Of a stretch of DNA of 64,000 nt, positions 1 to 13,254 are shown piece by piece. Within the stretch, counting starts at the first letter, position 1, and every line of letters starts with the position of its first letter. This DNA comes from Papaver somniferum (Eukaryota > Streptophyta > Magnoliopsida > Ranunculales > Papaveraceae): the NCBI RefSeq assembly GCF_003573695.1, contig NC_039363.1, positions 150,878,826 to 150,942,825 on the forward strand, given 5' to 3'. The translations under genes and the position numbers were made by a program. A model generated the notes under the pieces. It did no database searches. It was not told the DNA's origin and was given only the letters and a program-made list of their open reading frames with translations.

Positions 1-248
1 GAAGTTATGGAAGTGATAAAGAATGGATTAACTGAGTAAGGGTGGTGCTAATGCAATGAGAGTTGTAGTTGAGCTTCAGGTGTTGCATAAGTGACTGGTA
101 TGGGAACAATTAAAGAGGTGTATGTATGCATTGTTAAAAGTGTAATGAATTGGCTGAAGTTGATGAAACCTAATTAGGTTTCATCGTATTTTTTTCATTT
201 TGTTGAATATTAATATCTGTGAAGCCAATTTTTGATGGTGGGATACAG

Positions 249-500
249 GTGGATTATTTTTTGTTGAAACTGGTTGTAGTTGAGGGGGTAATGGTAGTGG
301 TGGTTGTGGTGCTGGTGGTTGTGACAGCGATGGGGGTGGTGCAGTTGACGGTGGTGGTAGGTTTCATCTTATTGTGGATTGTTTTTTGTTGAAAGTAGTC
401 TTAGTTAAGGAGGTAATGGTAGTGGTGGTTGTGGTGATTATGGTTGTGGTGGCGATGGGGGCGGTGCAGTTGACGGTGGTGGAAGGTTTCATCTTATTGT
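249..500. repeat. Tandem duplication, about 125 bp unit, GGT-rich
   Basis: Two head-to-tail copies start at 249 and 374. Both open with GTGGATT and a TTTTTTGTTGAAA stretch, pass through a GGTAATGGTAGTGGTGG stretch, and end with GGTTTCATCTTATTG. They differ by scattered substitutions. The surrounding 230-730 stretch is purine-biased GGT/GGC low-complexity DNA. A 62-codon open frame at 554-742 comes from that bias (Gly, Arg and Val runs) and is not counted as a gene. Confidence 0.75.
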
Positions 501-924
501 GTTTCATTTTTTCTTCTTCTTCTTTCTCCTTTCTTTTATGATGAAACCAAAATTTGGTTTCATCTTATTTTGGTGAAACCAATTTTTGGTTTCATCATTT
601 TTCTGGTGGTGGCGCGGTGGTGGTCGATGGAGCCGGCGAAGGTGGTCGGTGGCGGCGACGGCGAAGGTGGTCGGTGGTGGCGGCGACGACGGGCGGTGGT
701 GATGTTGCTGGTGGTGGGTTGTTGTTCGTGGTGATAATATAATAAAAAAAGGTTGGGTTGATTTTTGTTTTTGTTGGGGTGATTTAAATAATAAAAGGGT
801 AATGTAGACAGTTTATGTTAAATGAGATTTTTGTATTTGTTTTGGTGGAGTTTTTGTGCATGGATGTGATACTTTTGGGTTATAACTCGCGGACCGGAAA
901 ACAAAAGCAAAAGTAGTGCTCTGG

Positions 925-1529
925 TCTGGTATATAATTAGTTGCTTTTAATCTCTTATATTATCAAGTCAGGTATTTCATGTTTTTTTGCCCATCTTTGA
1001 CTTGTACTTACTCGGACGCGACCAACAAACTTAAATCTCAACTCCATCTCTCTCTCTCTTTATTACTTTCTCTCTCTTTCTGTAAACGGATTCTTCTCTA
1101 CCCTGGTTTTCCGACAACGGAGCCGTTTATTTTCCACTCCTAAATCTCCTCTCACAAACCCGTATCTGACTCTTCCAAATATCTACCTTCTCTTGTCGGA
1201 AAACCACATTCCCCTGTCTCAGTCTTTTTTGACGGCTATATGAACTTTCTCTTTTATTTCAACTCTCTCTTTCAAACTTATTCTAACTTATAATCACGAC
1301 TCCTTCAAAGACTTCATAAGTAGAATTTTAGGGTGTCGTTTCAACTCAGACCTTCGAAGATTACTGGAAACCGCCAACAGATCTGAAATTTGAGATTAAG
1401 TTTATGAGGTAATAGGGTAGTGGTTGAAAATTGATGGTAATTCATAAACAATTTTGTCATCTATGATGACTGGAGCAGGTTTACAAAGATCGATGCGGGT
1501 GGTAGTATTTTTGAAGCTTTTCACATGGA
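925..1529 (+). promoter_or_regulatory. Putative promoter and 5' leader of the PRAF gene
   Basis: A TATA-like GTATATAA lies at 930-937. It is followed by pyrimidine-rich DNA with CT dinucleotide runs near 1046-1080, typical of plant core promoters and leaders. Several ATGs occur before the chosen start, so the leader either contains upstream ORFs or is itself spliced; the sequence does not show which. The start site is inferred only from base composition. Confidence 0.35.
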
Positions 1530-4500
1530 ATGGCAGATCTTGCTACTAACGGGAATGCTGAGCGAGATAATGAACAGGTTCTCTTTTTTCTAAAAATATT
1601 TTTTATTAGGAAAATTTGGTTTAGTTTTTTTTTTTAGTTATTTGTGCCAATTTCACATTATTCTTGTTGTGCACTCTGATGAACTAGATCTTACGTTATC
1701 TGGAATTAGTCTAGTTCAGGAAAATTATCCATGGATGTGATCAGAGAAAAAAATTGGGAGTTTAGGAGGGATTTCGCACTTAGTTGACAAAATTGTTTCT
1801 ATTTTTTTTTGTGCTGCAATGATCTTCGAGATTTCTTTGAAATTAGTGGAAGTGCTTAATTCTGATTGCTGTTTAAGACGTTTGGTAATCATTTGTTGGT
1901 TATTATGATTTTCCGCGGACATATGTTCATATTTGAGTATGCCAGGAAGTAAAACTGAAAATGGTAAGATTGACATATGACATGAAGATTAAATAGTGAA
2001 ATTTTAGGTCAGGTGTATGATGCCAACATTCTAAAGGATTTTATGAGATCAAAAATGCAGTTTGGCTTTTGATGGCATTGTAGAGATTAGTAGAGAACAT
2101 TAGAGAGACATCTGTTTCTGACACAAATGTTGGAAGGTTCTAAATGGTTGGTTATCAAAAATGGTAGTTCAGAGTTAGTGTTTGTGATCATAAGGAGTCT
2201 GTAAAAGGAAGAGGAGAGTGTGCAAAGTGTGCTATTTGTGTGTATTGCCTTTGTGTTCCAACAATTGCTTAGGATTGATCGAGTATTTATGTGCATTACA
2301 ATAATAATCTACCACCTTTTTCTTAACTGATATTATGTATGTTTAACCTTCTACAGGCATTAACTACGTTAAAAAAAGGTGCACAACTGCTCAAATATGG
2401 TCGCAAAGGGAAGCCCAAGTTTTGCCCATTCAGACTTTCCATTGTAAGCCATGTTTGGTAGCTTATTTTTTTGTTTAATAGTGCATGCCTTGTTTACGTA
2501 TGGAACTGTCAGAAGTGGTATATTAACAATTGTTACTTTGTATATCTTGTATAAGATAATTATTCCTTCTGACTTCAGTACAATATCTTGAATCATATAT
2601 ACTTTCTGGAACATCTGAATAACCGTCGAAAGAGAGAGGTATTCAATGAGCACCAACTGGTCAATGCACAAATAATCTCCATCTATGATATATTGATGAC
2701 CTCTTAGAAGAAAGCATAAAAATTAAAAGGGACGAAATAGAGAAGAAATTCAGATCTCTTTTGCCTGTAAGGAGAACTTCTAGTAGTGAGCTATTCGAGA
2801 AGATGTTGCTCAAGCAGGTCTTTGGAACATAAGCTGCAACATACTAGGAACATTAAAAAAAAATAATAGTGTTAGTGTTATTATTGAGCGGCCATTTGCA
2901 TTGTTGTATTAAAATGGAACCTAGGTTTAGATTATTTCCAAAAAAAAAAAAAAACTACAAGGAGATTTCTAGTAGCTAATTGGGATTGATTACAGTCCTC
3001 AAACACAATGTTCCTGCTTACAAGCAAAAAAAATAATATTAGTTCTTGGCCTGTTAGATAAGCCAGTTACGTAAGACTATCAAGAACTAAGGAACTTCAT
3101 TAATTAGGTGTAAGCTATTACTGATTCTTTTTAATTTTTGTATACTTCCATCTTAGCATCTTTCTTCACTCATTGTACAAAAGGGATTGTATAAAGATAA
3201 AGCTTGTATGCACAAGTATTCGCGTGCTTTATGCAGCACTCTATCTGTCTCTCAGAAAATTGTCTTGATTTCATTGCATACTTAACTCTGTTAGGTTATT
3301 TTGTAGAAGTATGGTTCTCTAAGTTATTGCCACTAGGAAGTCTTTAAACATTATATGCATTATATTATATATTTACTTTGTAAATTTTACAGGACGAAAC
3401 ATTTTTAATCTGGTTGTCGAGAGGCGAAGAAAGAAAATTGAAGCTAGCTACTGTCTCAAAAATTATCCCTGGACAAAGAACTGTGAGATATCTATATGCT
3501 TGTCTGATGTCACTTTATGTGGTTCACTTTATTCATTGTAAGAAACCGCTGTTCTTGCACCAAAGTCTTATTCTTTTTTTCCTTTTCTCGTTTTCATGAT
3601 GATGTGTCAGACTGTTTTCCAGCGTTATTTACGGCCTGAGAAGGAGTACTTGTCCTTTTCTCTTATATACAACAACGGCAAACGTTCCCTTGATCTGGTA
3701 AGAACCACATTTATTAGATGCCATAGGTACTTGTGCTAATGCCTATATGTAGGTAAATGTTTACTCATAATAGCTAATAATGATTTGACACAATTTTTTT
3801 CTAAGATTTGCAAAGACAAAGTTGAGGCAGAGGTGTGGATAGCAGGTCTTCGAACATTGATATCTGCAGGGCAAGGTGGACGATCAAAAATTGATGGATG
3901 GACTGACGGTGGATTCTACTTAGATGTAATATTACCTATAAACTTGTGTGTTTATGTCATATGTTTAAGGTATTGTTGTAGCTTAATTGACTGTGACTAA
4001 GTGAAAAGAAAATCATTTATGGATTTCTATGATCTTAGATTTTGTGAACATTATGCTTCAGTCTAGTGGTTCATCATTTAAGATTCATATCTTCATGATA
4101 TTTTTCTTTCAGGACAGTAAAGACTTGACATCTAATAGCCCAAGTGACAGTTCTGCTTCTGCTAGCAACATAAGAGATATTAGCTCCCCAGAAGTTTCCG
4201 TTAGTGTGAACACAAACACTTCAGCAAAAGGTGATCCACCTGAGAAATTAGTGACTGCAGAAAGGTCACATGCAGTTACTGACCACATAAATATGCAAGT
4301 GAAAGGAACTTCAGATGCTTTCCGAGTGAGTGTTTCAAGTGCCCCCAGCACTTCTAGTCATGGATCTGCACCTGATGATTGTGATGCGTTAGGCGATGTA
4401 TACATATGGGGCGAGGTTATATGTGAAAATTTCATTAGGGTTGGGGCAGAAAAAGGTCTTAACCCCTTAAACTCAAGGGTCGATGTTCTTCTTCCTCGGC

Positions 4501-7500
4501 CTTTAGAGTCCAATGTGGTTTTGGATGTTCATCACATAGCCTGTGGAGTCAGACATGCTGCACTAGTTACGAGACAAGGAGAACTTTTCACTTGGGGAGA
4601 AGAATCTGGAGGGCGACTTGGCCATGGAGTTGGGAGAGATGTTATCCGACCTCGTTTTGTTGAGTCTTTGGCAGTTACTAATGTTGATTTTGTTGCCTGT
4701 GGGGAATTCCACTCTTGTGCTGTCACTATGGCTGGTGAGCTTTACTCATGGGGAGATGGAACACATAACGCTGGGCTTCTCGGTCATGGTACTGATGTGA
4801 GTCACTGGATACCGAAGAGGGTGTCAGGTCCATTGGAGGGACTCCAAGTTGCTTCAGTTTGTTGTGGTCCATGGCATACAGCCTTAATAACATCAACAGG
4901 ACAGTTGTTTACGTTTGGTGATGGAACCTTCGGTGTTTTGGGCCATGGAAACAGAGAAAGTGCTATGAACCCGAGAGAAGTAGAATCTCTGATGGGGTTG
5001 AAGACCATTGCAGTTGCATGTGGGGTGTGGCACACGGCTGCAGTGGTGGATGTAATTGTGGCGCAATCTAGTTCAAGTATGTCATCAGGAAAATTGTTTA
5101 CTTGGGGTGATGGCGACAAAAATCGCCTTGGTCATGGAGACAAGGAACCAAGACTGAAACCCACATGTGTTCCATCTCTTATTGACTACAATTTCCACAA
5201 AATATCTTGTGGCCATAGTCTGACTGTTGGCTTGACTTCATCCGGACATGTTTTTACCATGGGAAGCACTGTTTATGGTCAGCTTGGAAATCCACTTTCT
5301 GATGGAAAGGCACCTTGCTTAGTGGAAGATAAGTTAATGGGAGAATGCGTGGAAGATGTTGCTTCCGGTGCATATCATGTGGCAGTGCTAACGTCCAGGA
5401 ATGAAGTATACACATGGGGAAAGGGTGCTAACGGGAGATTGGGCCATGGAGACGTTGAAGATCGAAAAATACCAACATTAGTAGAAGCACTGAAGGATAG
5501 ACATGTTAAATATATTGCTTGTGGGTCAAACTTCACGGCATCTATATGTCTTCATAAATGGGTTTCTGGTGCAGAGCAGTGCCAGTGCGCAGCGTGTAGA
5601 CAAGCATTTGGGTTTACTCGCAAGAGGCACAACTGCTATAACTGTGGACTAGTACATTGCCACTCCTGTACTTCGAAGAAAGCTTTCAGAGCAGCACTTT
5701 CTCCTAATCCCAGCAAGCCATATCGTGTCTGTGACTCGTGTCACACAAAACTTATGAAGGTTTCAGAAGCCAGTGGTAATACTATTAAGAAGAATGTCTT
5801 GCCTCGACTTTCAGGTGAAAACAAAGATAGGTTGGACAGGTCAGAAATAAGATTATCCAAGTCCTCTACTCCTACAAATGCTGATTTAATTAAGCAATTG
5901 GACACAAAAGCAGCCAAACAAGGAAAGAAGGCTGATACATTTTCTCTGATCAGCTCGACCCAATTACCCTCATTACAGCTTAATGATATTTCTTTTTCCA
6001 ATCCAGTTGATCTGCGTCGAACAGTTCCAAGACCTGTTAATACTCCGTCAAGTCAGTCAGCAATGAGTTCGAGAGCCGTGTCACCTTTCTCAAGGAAAGC
6101 CAGCCCGCCCCGCTTCGCTACACCTATACCTACAACTTCAGGTCTTTCTTTCTCCAAAAGCGTTACTGACAGCTTGAAAAAAACAAATGAACTCTTGAAT
6201 CAAGAAGTGCAGAAGTTACATACACAGGTATATCAGCTCCTCCTGATTACTATATTATTTTATCTCCGATTTTTGCAATCAAGGACCATTTGCCAACTGA
6301 AATTCTTCTGTGATTTGGGTTAGATTGATAGCTTGAGACAAAGGTGTGAAATGCAAGAGTATGCTCTGCAGAAATCAGCACAGAAAGCCCAAGATGCTAT
6401 GGCATTGGCTGCAGAGGAATCTGGGAAATCTAGAGCTGCAAAAGAAGTTATCAAATCTTTAACGGCGCAGGTAATCATCATATTATATTCCTTTTTCATA
6501 TTCTTAACCTTTACCTGGGCCTAGAAGTTTCTGAATAAGCTGCTTGTGATGATTTACATGCTCATTAGTTCCTTAAAACTTCTTTTGAAATATTTTCGAT
6601 CTCATTATAATCATAGATACAAATGTCTAAATAAAACAGCAACAAAAGAAATATCTAAAAATAAATGAAAATATAATCATAATCACGTGTATATATATGT
6701 TTTATATGATTTTCTATTGATTACTATCTGATACTGTTATGTAGCTCAAAGACATGGCTGAGAGGCTGCCACCTGGTGCATATGATAGTGACAGCATGAG
6801 ACAGCTTTATCTACCAAATGGTTTGGAATCGAATGGTACATTTCATGCGGATGCGAATGGAGGACATCATGCAAAATCTAACGCAAGCTATGACCCTCGT
6901 TTGGCTTCTCAAACCAAGTATGATATGACTACTACAAATGGAACGGCTGCTCCAGGCGAAAACCCTCATATACACAGAAATGACATCCCAACTGCGGATG
7001 AAAATGATACTTACCCAGAAAACCAGGCAACTGCAACTCCCTCCAGTTGGAAGAATGGCCCTGCCAGCTTGGGAGTGTCTAATGGTAACAATGAAGAGGT
7101 TTATAGAGGTACTAGCAGTGTGAAATCTGTTACTGCTAATACTGATGCCAAGGAACCCCCAGAGCCTATCCAAAATGACGAGAATGTTGCGAAGTCGAAG
7201 AGTACGCCTGCTTTGAACGGAGTCAACACTAATCAAGTTGAGTCAGAATGGATTGAACAGTATGAACCTGGTGTGTATATAACCCTCGTGGCTCTTCATG
7301 ACGGAAGCAGGGATCTTAAGAGAGTGCGCTTCAGGTAAATCATTCATTCTCTTCTCTCTTCTTTCCTCTTTGCTCTTTCTATCCCCAACTTCCTACCATT
7401 CTATAATGCATATTCATTTAAGATTTAAGATTTTTCTTCTGTTCTTTGGTAAGTTGTTGCATTTACCTTGTAGTAAAATTTAGAAAGCCTTGGTGTATCC

Positions 7501-8016
7501 CCCTAAGATTGTAGTAAAATTTAGAAAGCCTTAGTGTATCCCCCTTAAGATTTAAGATTTTTCTTCTGTTGTTCTTTAGTAAGATGTTGCTTTGCCTTGT
7601 AGTAAAATTTAGAAAGCCTTCGCGTATCCCCTAATAGAACTATTAGAGCAGCTGTAAGATTCCAACTCCATCTGGTTTAAAATCATGGGTAAAAATTGGC
7701 GGCTCAACGACCATTTTCAATTCACCAGATTAGGGATATTTCACTGAGTCACTCTTTTATGACTGAAAAAAAGTGAATATGTGAATAAGGACGCCTCCTA
7801 TGAGGCTAAAAATTTTCTTGGGTTTCATTAACATTTTATTGCATCCACAGCCGGAGAAGATTTGGGGAGCATCAAGCAGAGACTTGGTGGTCAGAAAACC
7901 GTGACAAAGTATACGAGAGATATAACGTACGGGCTTCTGACAAGTCACCAACTGGTTCCACCACACAGTCCTCGCAAAGATTAGATGGTGGAGTTTCACC
8001 GTCTCCAAATCCCTAG
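1530..8016 (+). CDS. PRAF: PH, RCC1 and FYVE domain protein with C-terminal BRX domain (PRAF family)
   Basis: Nine coding exons with GT-AG borders join in one frame: 1530-1577, 2357-2443, 3393-3482, 3611-3697, 3806-3925, 4113-6227, 6324-6470, 6745-7334 and 7851-8016 (about 1149 aa). Exons 1-5 encode an N-terminal PH domain (about residues 15-140). The large exon 6 carries seven RCC1 blades (about 238-620) with repeated GxxHT/GHG motifs, then a FYVE zinc finger (about 630-692) with paired cysteines and the variant [10 protein letters not shown]. Exons 6-7 end in a coiled coil. Exons 8-9 encode a low-complexity linker and a BRX domain ([10 protein letters not shown]...[13 protein letters not shown]). 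The family is plant-specific; PH and FYVE domains bind phosphoinositides, RCC1 propellers have been linked to small-GTPase exchange, and BRX mediates protein pairing. Start 1530 gives the family's MADL...GNAERD opening. No disabling lesion was seen. Which PRAF paralogue it is cannot be decided here. Confidence 0.95.
7417..7640. repeat. Tandem duplication inside PRAF intron 8
   Basis: The segment TTTAAGATTTAAGATTTTTC recurs near 7417 and 7545. The block beginning GTAGTAAAATTTAGAAAGCC occurs three times, at about 7470, 7511 and 7599, each followed by a TGTATCCCC-like tail. All copies lie within intron 7335-7850 and leave the splice sites untouched. Confidence 0.8.
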
Positions 8017-8600
8017 CAATAGTTTCAAACATGAAGCACCTCTTGTTCAGTGCCTTCTTTTCTTTTTTGGTGTTCTTTTTTGTGAAGTTAACGTTTTCTT
8101 TTTACCTTCATTCTTCTTTTGTAAGTTTCAGTGCCCTTTAATTTATACCTACCTGTTGTATTGTAGTGTATATATAAAGTCATCAAAATTATGAGATAGT
8201 ATATGGGCAGAAAAGAAAAAGGCTTCTCTTTTGTAATTGCAGTTTTCTTTTTCTTCTCTTTTCAAGTATACAAATCCATGATTCATGTTTCACCCCATGA
8301 CCAAGTTGCTCCAAACCAGTACTTCAACCTTGATCTCCACTACCGGCCAGCTATGCCTATTTGGTTTCTATTTTGAAACCTCCAAACATTTTAATTGGGT
8401 TAGTTACTAAAGTAACCCCAACTGCCAAGCAGTTGAATAGTTACTGAGTTGAGTAAGAAAGACGTTTAATAAACCGAACTACCCGTTGTTAAAACATGCC
8501 ACTACATTCTACAATTAACTTTTCAGAAAAGTATGTTAACAACTTAAATTTCTACTTTATAGAAATCAGAGTAGGTAGTTTAAGGTACTGGACATAATTT

Positions 8601-10329
8601 TCAGGCGCGAAAGATATGAACTTTAGCATCAAGGTACTTGGATTTCATCTCCTTCATTAGCTCCACGAGTATGATATCTCCGACAACCAAATCATTATCT
8701 TTCAAAAGTGATGCAACTCCAATAGTTAACCTTCCACGCTCATCCTTGGGAAATGCGAGTAGCCAAAATCTTCCATCTTCAACCTGAGCTTTGATTTTCT
8801 TTCCGTGGCTAAACATGTGCTTCTCATTGAACGAAACTGGTATATGCTGCACGCAAATCACAAGCACATTACTTAAGGCACAAATAAAATTTCAAATCGA
8901 TGCCTACTGCAAAAGTAGACGAGTTTGTATTAAATGTCACAATTTTTTTTTTTTGCACATAATAAGTCCTCCCGGCTGGTGATGCTGCAGGCGGGTGTTT
9001 TTTTCTCATTCAGTACTGGTCAACACTTATTTGACAATTGTTCGCCATTTCACTTAAAGAATATTTTGATGCTTAATTAACAAGCTTGCACAAAATTAGA
9101 TGTTGAAGCAAAATCAACTCACCAAGTATTTGTGATTCATATAAGATGGCTGTAGAGCGATTGTGAAAAAAGGATTTTCGGACTGGAATTCATCACCGAT
9201 AAGAGTTGCTCTCTGTTTTGCCCGTCTCCTCGCTCTATCCTCCTCCTCTTTAGTTCTCAAATACACATGTTTCCTCTTGTTCTTCCCAAATACTCTGACT
9301 TCTTCTTCCTCTGACGATGCAGATGTTTCATCTTCATCTGCATGCATATTGCATTTTACAAACTCAAATAACAATTTAAGCCAAAACAACATTAATTCTT
9401 AATAAGTAATAACATGCACAAAAGAACTTAGCAATAACTAGATATACCAGTAGAAGCATGGGCACAATAATCTTCTTCTTCTTCACTGCTCTTGATATCA
9501 GAGGGACCTCCTTCGTGGTAGCCGTGAAAGTGCACTTCATCATTAGAACTATCAGCAGGATAGTTTATTTCACCAGCACTTGTATCAAATATTACAACAT
9601 GGAAATGAGAATTTCCATGGTATTTGAATAACAAAACATGTCCTGGGCGTATGGAGTAGTACTCAAAAAATTGGGCTAACTGACCAATTTGAAAGCTAAC
9701 AGCAGCGTTGCCGCCATTTGAGTTTCTCTTCAACTGAACATCCCAGGTTAGACCATCTGGAACTTCGAGGGTTGCATGGTGAGAATCGGCCCCATAATTC
9801 ATAAAGAACTCTGGCGGGATTTTCTGCATACCCACAAATACTCACACGATATATAAATTACTAGCATATTAAATTAATGAAGCTAATTACTGTAATATAG
9901 AAAACTCTTAGCTAGTAAGTATTAGTAAATCAAGTAATGTAATAATACTGCTTACCAAGTTCCCATCTTGGATAATTGCATTGTGAATTATCTTGAAGAA
10001 TCGAGGCCGTCTACAACCGATTTCATTAGTTCCATCATCATCTGGATAAAAATTCTCCAGGCAAGTTTAGACCAAGTTTCAAAAGACAAATTGAATCACT
10101 GACTCCAGCAGTTGTTAGTATGGCGAAATCTAACTAACAAAATGATTCAGGTTAAACTCCATGCCTCCAGCAATCCAAACTAATTAAACAAAAACCAAAA
10201 ACCATGCATTGTTCATAAGAGAGTAAATAAATTGATTAAGTTACCAGTAGAAGCGACGATGTTTCCACCAGAGATAAACACATTTGGTCTGGGTGCTCTG
10301 GATGCTCTTCGACTTCGAGTGATCGCCAT
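8601..10329 (-). CDS. B3 DNA-binding domain protein, REM-like, two B3 domains
   Basis: Five exons on the minus strand: 10329-10245, 10041-9956, 9823-9448, 9337-9123 and 8846-8601. They give 335 aa with GT-AG borders and matching phases. The first B3 domain (about residues 39-140) opens RRPRFFKII, runs through KIPPEFF and a ...RPGHVLLFKY strand, and ends in a VVIFD strand. An acidic/basic linker (SSEEEED, then DEDETSASSEEEE, then a KNKRK/RARRRAKQR cluster that may be a nuclear signal) leads to the second B3 domain (about 237-335): NPFFTIAL, IPVSF, VEDGRFWLLAF, and a VVGDIILVEL strand. Such proteins are plant nuclear transcription factors of the reproductive-meristem (REM) group; target and role cannot be read from sequence. 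The start at MAITRSRR is preferred to an in-frame ATG upstream at 10404, because the upstream residues are hydrophobic and unlike the family. It converges with PRAF, leaving 584 bp between stops. Confidence 0.88.
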
Positions 10330-12240
10330 TTTGTGTAGTACAAAACTTACTAGTCTGCACAAGTGAAAGAAGGTTTTAGGAAGAAAGTTTATGATCTGTA
10401 TCAAACCAGATGTAGATTTCTCGAATCACATTTTTTTCAGGAAAAAAAAACCGTTTCATACATATAAGCCCTTAAAATACCAAATCCCTAAATCTGAGCA
10501 TACAGACCTGCTTATGCTGCGCACCAGAGAAGAAATAGAAATAGAAAGATGACAGGAGTTCCAGTAGATGGTGTTGTTAGATAGTCTTTGAAGTTTTGAG
10601 GCAGAAAGTGGTGGATCTTGCTAAAGAAAGAGACTGGGAAAAGTATATCTGATATATTTAATCTAAGAAATCTTCTTCTAGCTCTGATAGGAGAAGTTGA
10701 GCTACCAGAGATATTTGAATGCAAGGTAGAGTACCAAAACTAAGAATTATCAGATTGGAAAGAAGAAGAGAAAGAAAATTTAAGAGAAGAATTTGCAGAT
10801 GTTTTACTAAGTTTTCATTATTGATCTTGGTAAGGTGCTAGCTCTTAGAGAAATACTTGATCTTACCGCTCTTCTGAATCGTCACAAAAATGAATACTGA
10901 GAAGAAAAAAATCTGATGATGATGACAAGATCAAAAACCAATCAAGACGGTAGTAATTGCATCTCTGAAGTCTGAAGATTTACTGAATTATTCGACACCC
11001 TTTACTTAGTTTATCAATTTTCGTTACCCTTTTGAGGTATTCATGGATCTTCTGTATGGTCCATGTAGAGAAATGATTAATTGTCAGCTTCTTGTTTTAT
11101 TTAAGGAAGATGCAGTATTTATGGTCCCAAAATTGCAAAATGAATCGACTCAAGTTCTTAGACTTATGTGTTTGTTCATATACTGGGGTTCGTATAATCC
11201 AGTGTTAAGCTAAGAGTTAGTGCATCCAGTTTTTAGTGAAGTATGATGGCTGTAAGGATTTTAATTTTCATCAGAAACATAAAGTGGGAGGACCTCGGCT
11301 CCATTTGCTAGATTAATACGTGACCATGCATGGTCAGCCATAGCCATCCATAACATCACTTGCATCAGGGACAGAACATTACACTGAAATGATAAACATC
11401 ACTGTCTAATTACATTACAAGCATGAGGTCAATTTATTATGATGAACTGAACTCATCAGTAGGATATGGTGTATTCTTGTAGTTTTCAAACCAACTGTGG
11501 AAATAGATGGGTATCATTTCTTTGATGACGACTTAAAAGTTTGAGTCCATCCAATAGTGGGAATCAGAATAGATATCCAATAGGGGAAAATATCCATTAT
11601 TTGTTTTGGTTGCAGTAGTGTTACTCTGTTACGGAATGAGGTCATGTTACTCTGCTAGGAATATTAAAGAGAAATTTCATTACCATTAGCATGCCTGCAT
11701 GCATTAAACTGGAGTAGATAATCGTCATATTTAAAAACTAAATTTACCTTTGCGTAAACAAAAAGGACCACCACCATTCACTACTCCTACCTTGGCTTAG
11801 AAATTTAATGTTAAAGAAGAAACAAGAACTAGTCTTCTTTCCCGTATATATTTTGTGTATAATAAAGAGATCAAGTGTATCAAAGCATTTCACGTTTTAG
11901 ATAGCGATATGCGTTTACCACCACAGCACCATTATTAATCTGTATCATAATTAATTAACACACATTCAGATCTTACATAGCCTTAGTTGCTGTGTGCCGT
12001 GGCCAAATTGTTTAAATTACATTGGCGATTTTTCTTTTTCCGGTAGTAATTACTAGTATCATTATTACAGATGCAAGTATATATGTCTACCGGCGCATAA
12101 ATATGGTTACTAATATCTCTTAAGAGAGTGTTAACTCCCAAATTACAGATTAGCAGTAGTAATAATTTTACTGTAACACCGAAATACTCCCGGTAAGCCT
12201 GAGGTTGAATCCTTTTTTGTGGCATACAAGTAATGATAAA
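10330..12240. other. Intergenic, no gene recognised
   Basis: This is the upstream side of the B3 gene. It is AT-rich with only short open frames (for example 10512-10724 and 11983-12225 on the minus strand), none of which resembles a known protein. The first several hundred bases probably hold the B3 promoter and leader, but no confident TATA box or intron could be assigned. Confidence 0.5.
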
Positions 12241-12563
12241 ATAGAGTCATTATGTGGTAATATTAATAACCCCTAATCCATCATTTTTCATCATGATAAT
12301 AATACCCTTACTTCGTGACAATAATAATTAGAATCTAGTATTGATGGTTAGTATTTAATGTCAATGATTATAATGTTAGTTTCAAAGTGAATTTTTTTTG
12401 TTTTGAGAGATAGTTAGGGTTTGTTAAAGAAGAAGAATTAGGTTTTTGAGATCCGCTAAATTAATAGATAATTAAGATTTGTTAATACATAGTTAGACTT
12501 CTAAACGAGGTTTAATGTCATTTTCCTAAGTTGAATTCGTTAAAAAAATTGAATTTTCGCAAC

Positions 12564-12790
12564 CTCGACCGGCTGATAACTTTTCAGCTAACAAGTTACC
12601 AGCCGAACTTCACTCTGTAACTGACGAATTTAGGTTTGATTGGTTCGAATAAAAAATTGAACAACCGAACTTAGTGTGCTTTTTAACTACGAGAAGTTCG
12701 ACTATCATCATTTTCATGTTTAATTATCAGCGGAACTTGTCATAAGCACTTTCAAAATGAAGAACAACGAGCAGTTCGGCTGATAATTTG
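12564..12790. repeat. Cluster of inverted GGCTGATAA-TT motifs
   Basis: GGCTGATAACTT at 12571-12582 faces AAGTTACCAGCC at 12593-12604 (one mismatch, 10 bp loop). AATTATCAGCGGAACT at 12722-12737 faces AGTTCGGCTGATAATT at 12773-12788 (one mismatch, 35 bp loop). Related AGCCGAACTT and AACCGAACTT words lie between them. The cluster sits in an AT-rich, gene-free stretch (12240-13250) that may be a degraded DNA transposon, but no terminal repeats could be matched. Confidence 0.6.
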
Positions 12791-13254
12791 TTTCCATTTT
12801 CATCCAAAACTTCACCCTGTGTTTTTGGATTTAAACCTAATATGCCAATCAAACACTAGAAAATAAGACATGGGTTTATAGGAAATACTTTGTACATAAC
12901 CTTACTCGATTTGATTTCTCCTTCTTCTTCCTCATCTTCAGCTCGCGGATTAAAAGAACAATTAGAATGGTTATGATTCTTCGTGCAAATCATTTTATTG
13001 TTGTGTTTAATCGACAATCAAAGTTTTATAAATCGAAGGTGATGAAAATTTGAAATCGGGTTTTCTCGAATAAGTTCCGTGGAGCAAAGAAGATGAGGAA
13101 GATAAAACTGATTTTAAGCTTTTAAATTAGGTTTCTAATTAGTAAACAATTATTTTTGTGATTTAAAATATTCAAGGATGTCTTAGTAATTTATTACCCA
13201 TAAGTCACCCCTTATCACCCACCCTAGGTATGGTAATCAAGTTGTATGCCTCAA

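Noticed and set aside
554..742. 62-codon open frame upstream of PRAF
   Set aside because: Composition-driven (GGT/GGC repeats giving Gly, Val and Arg runs), with no motif and no splice context.
4109..5119. Minus-strand open frames antisense to the PRAF RCC1 exon
   Set aside because: Shadows of the real plus-strand coding sequence.
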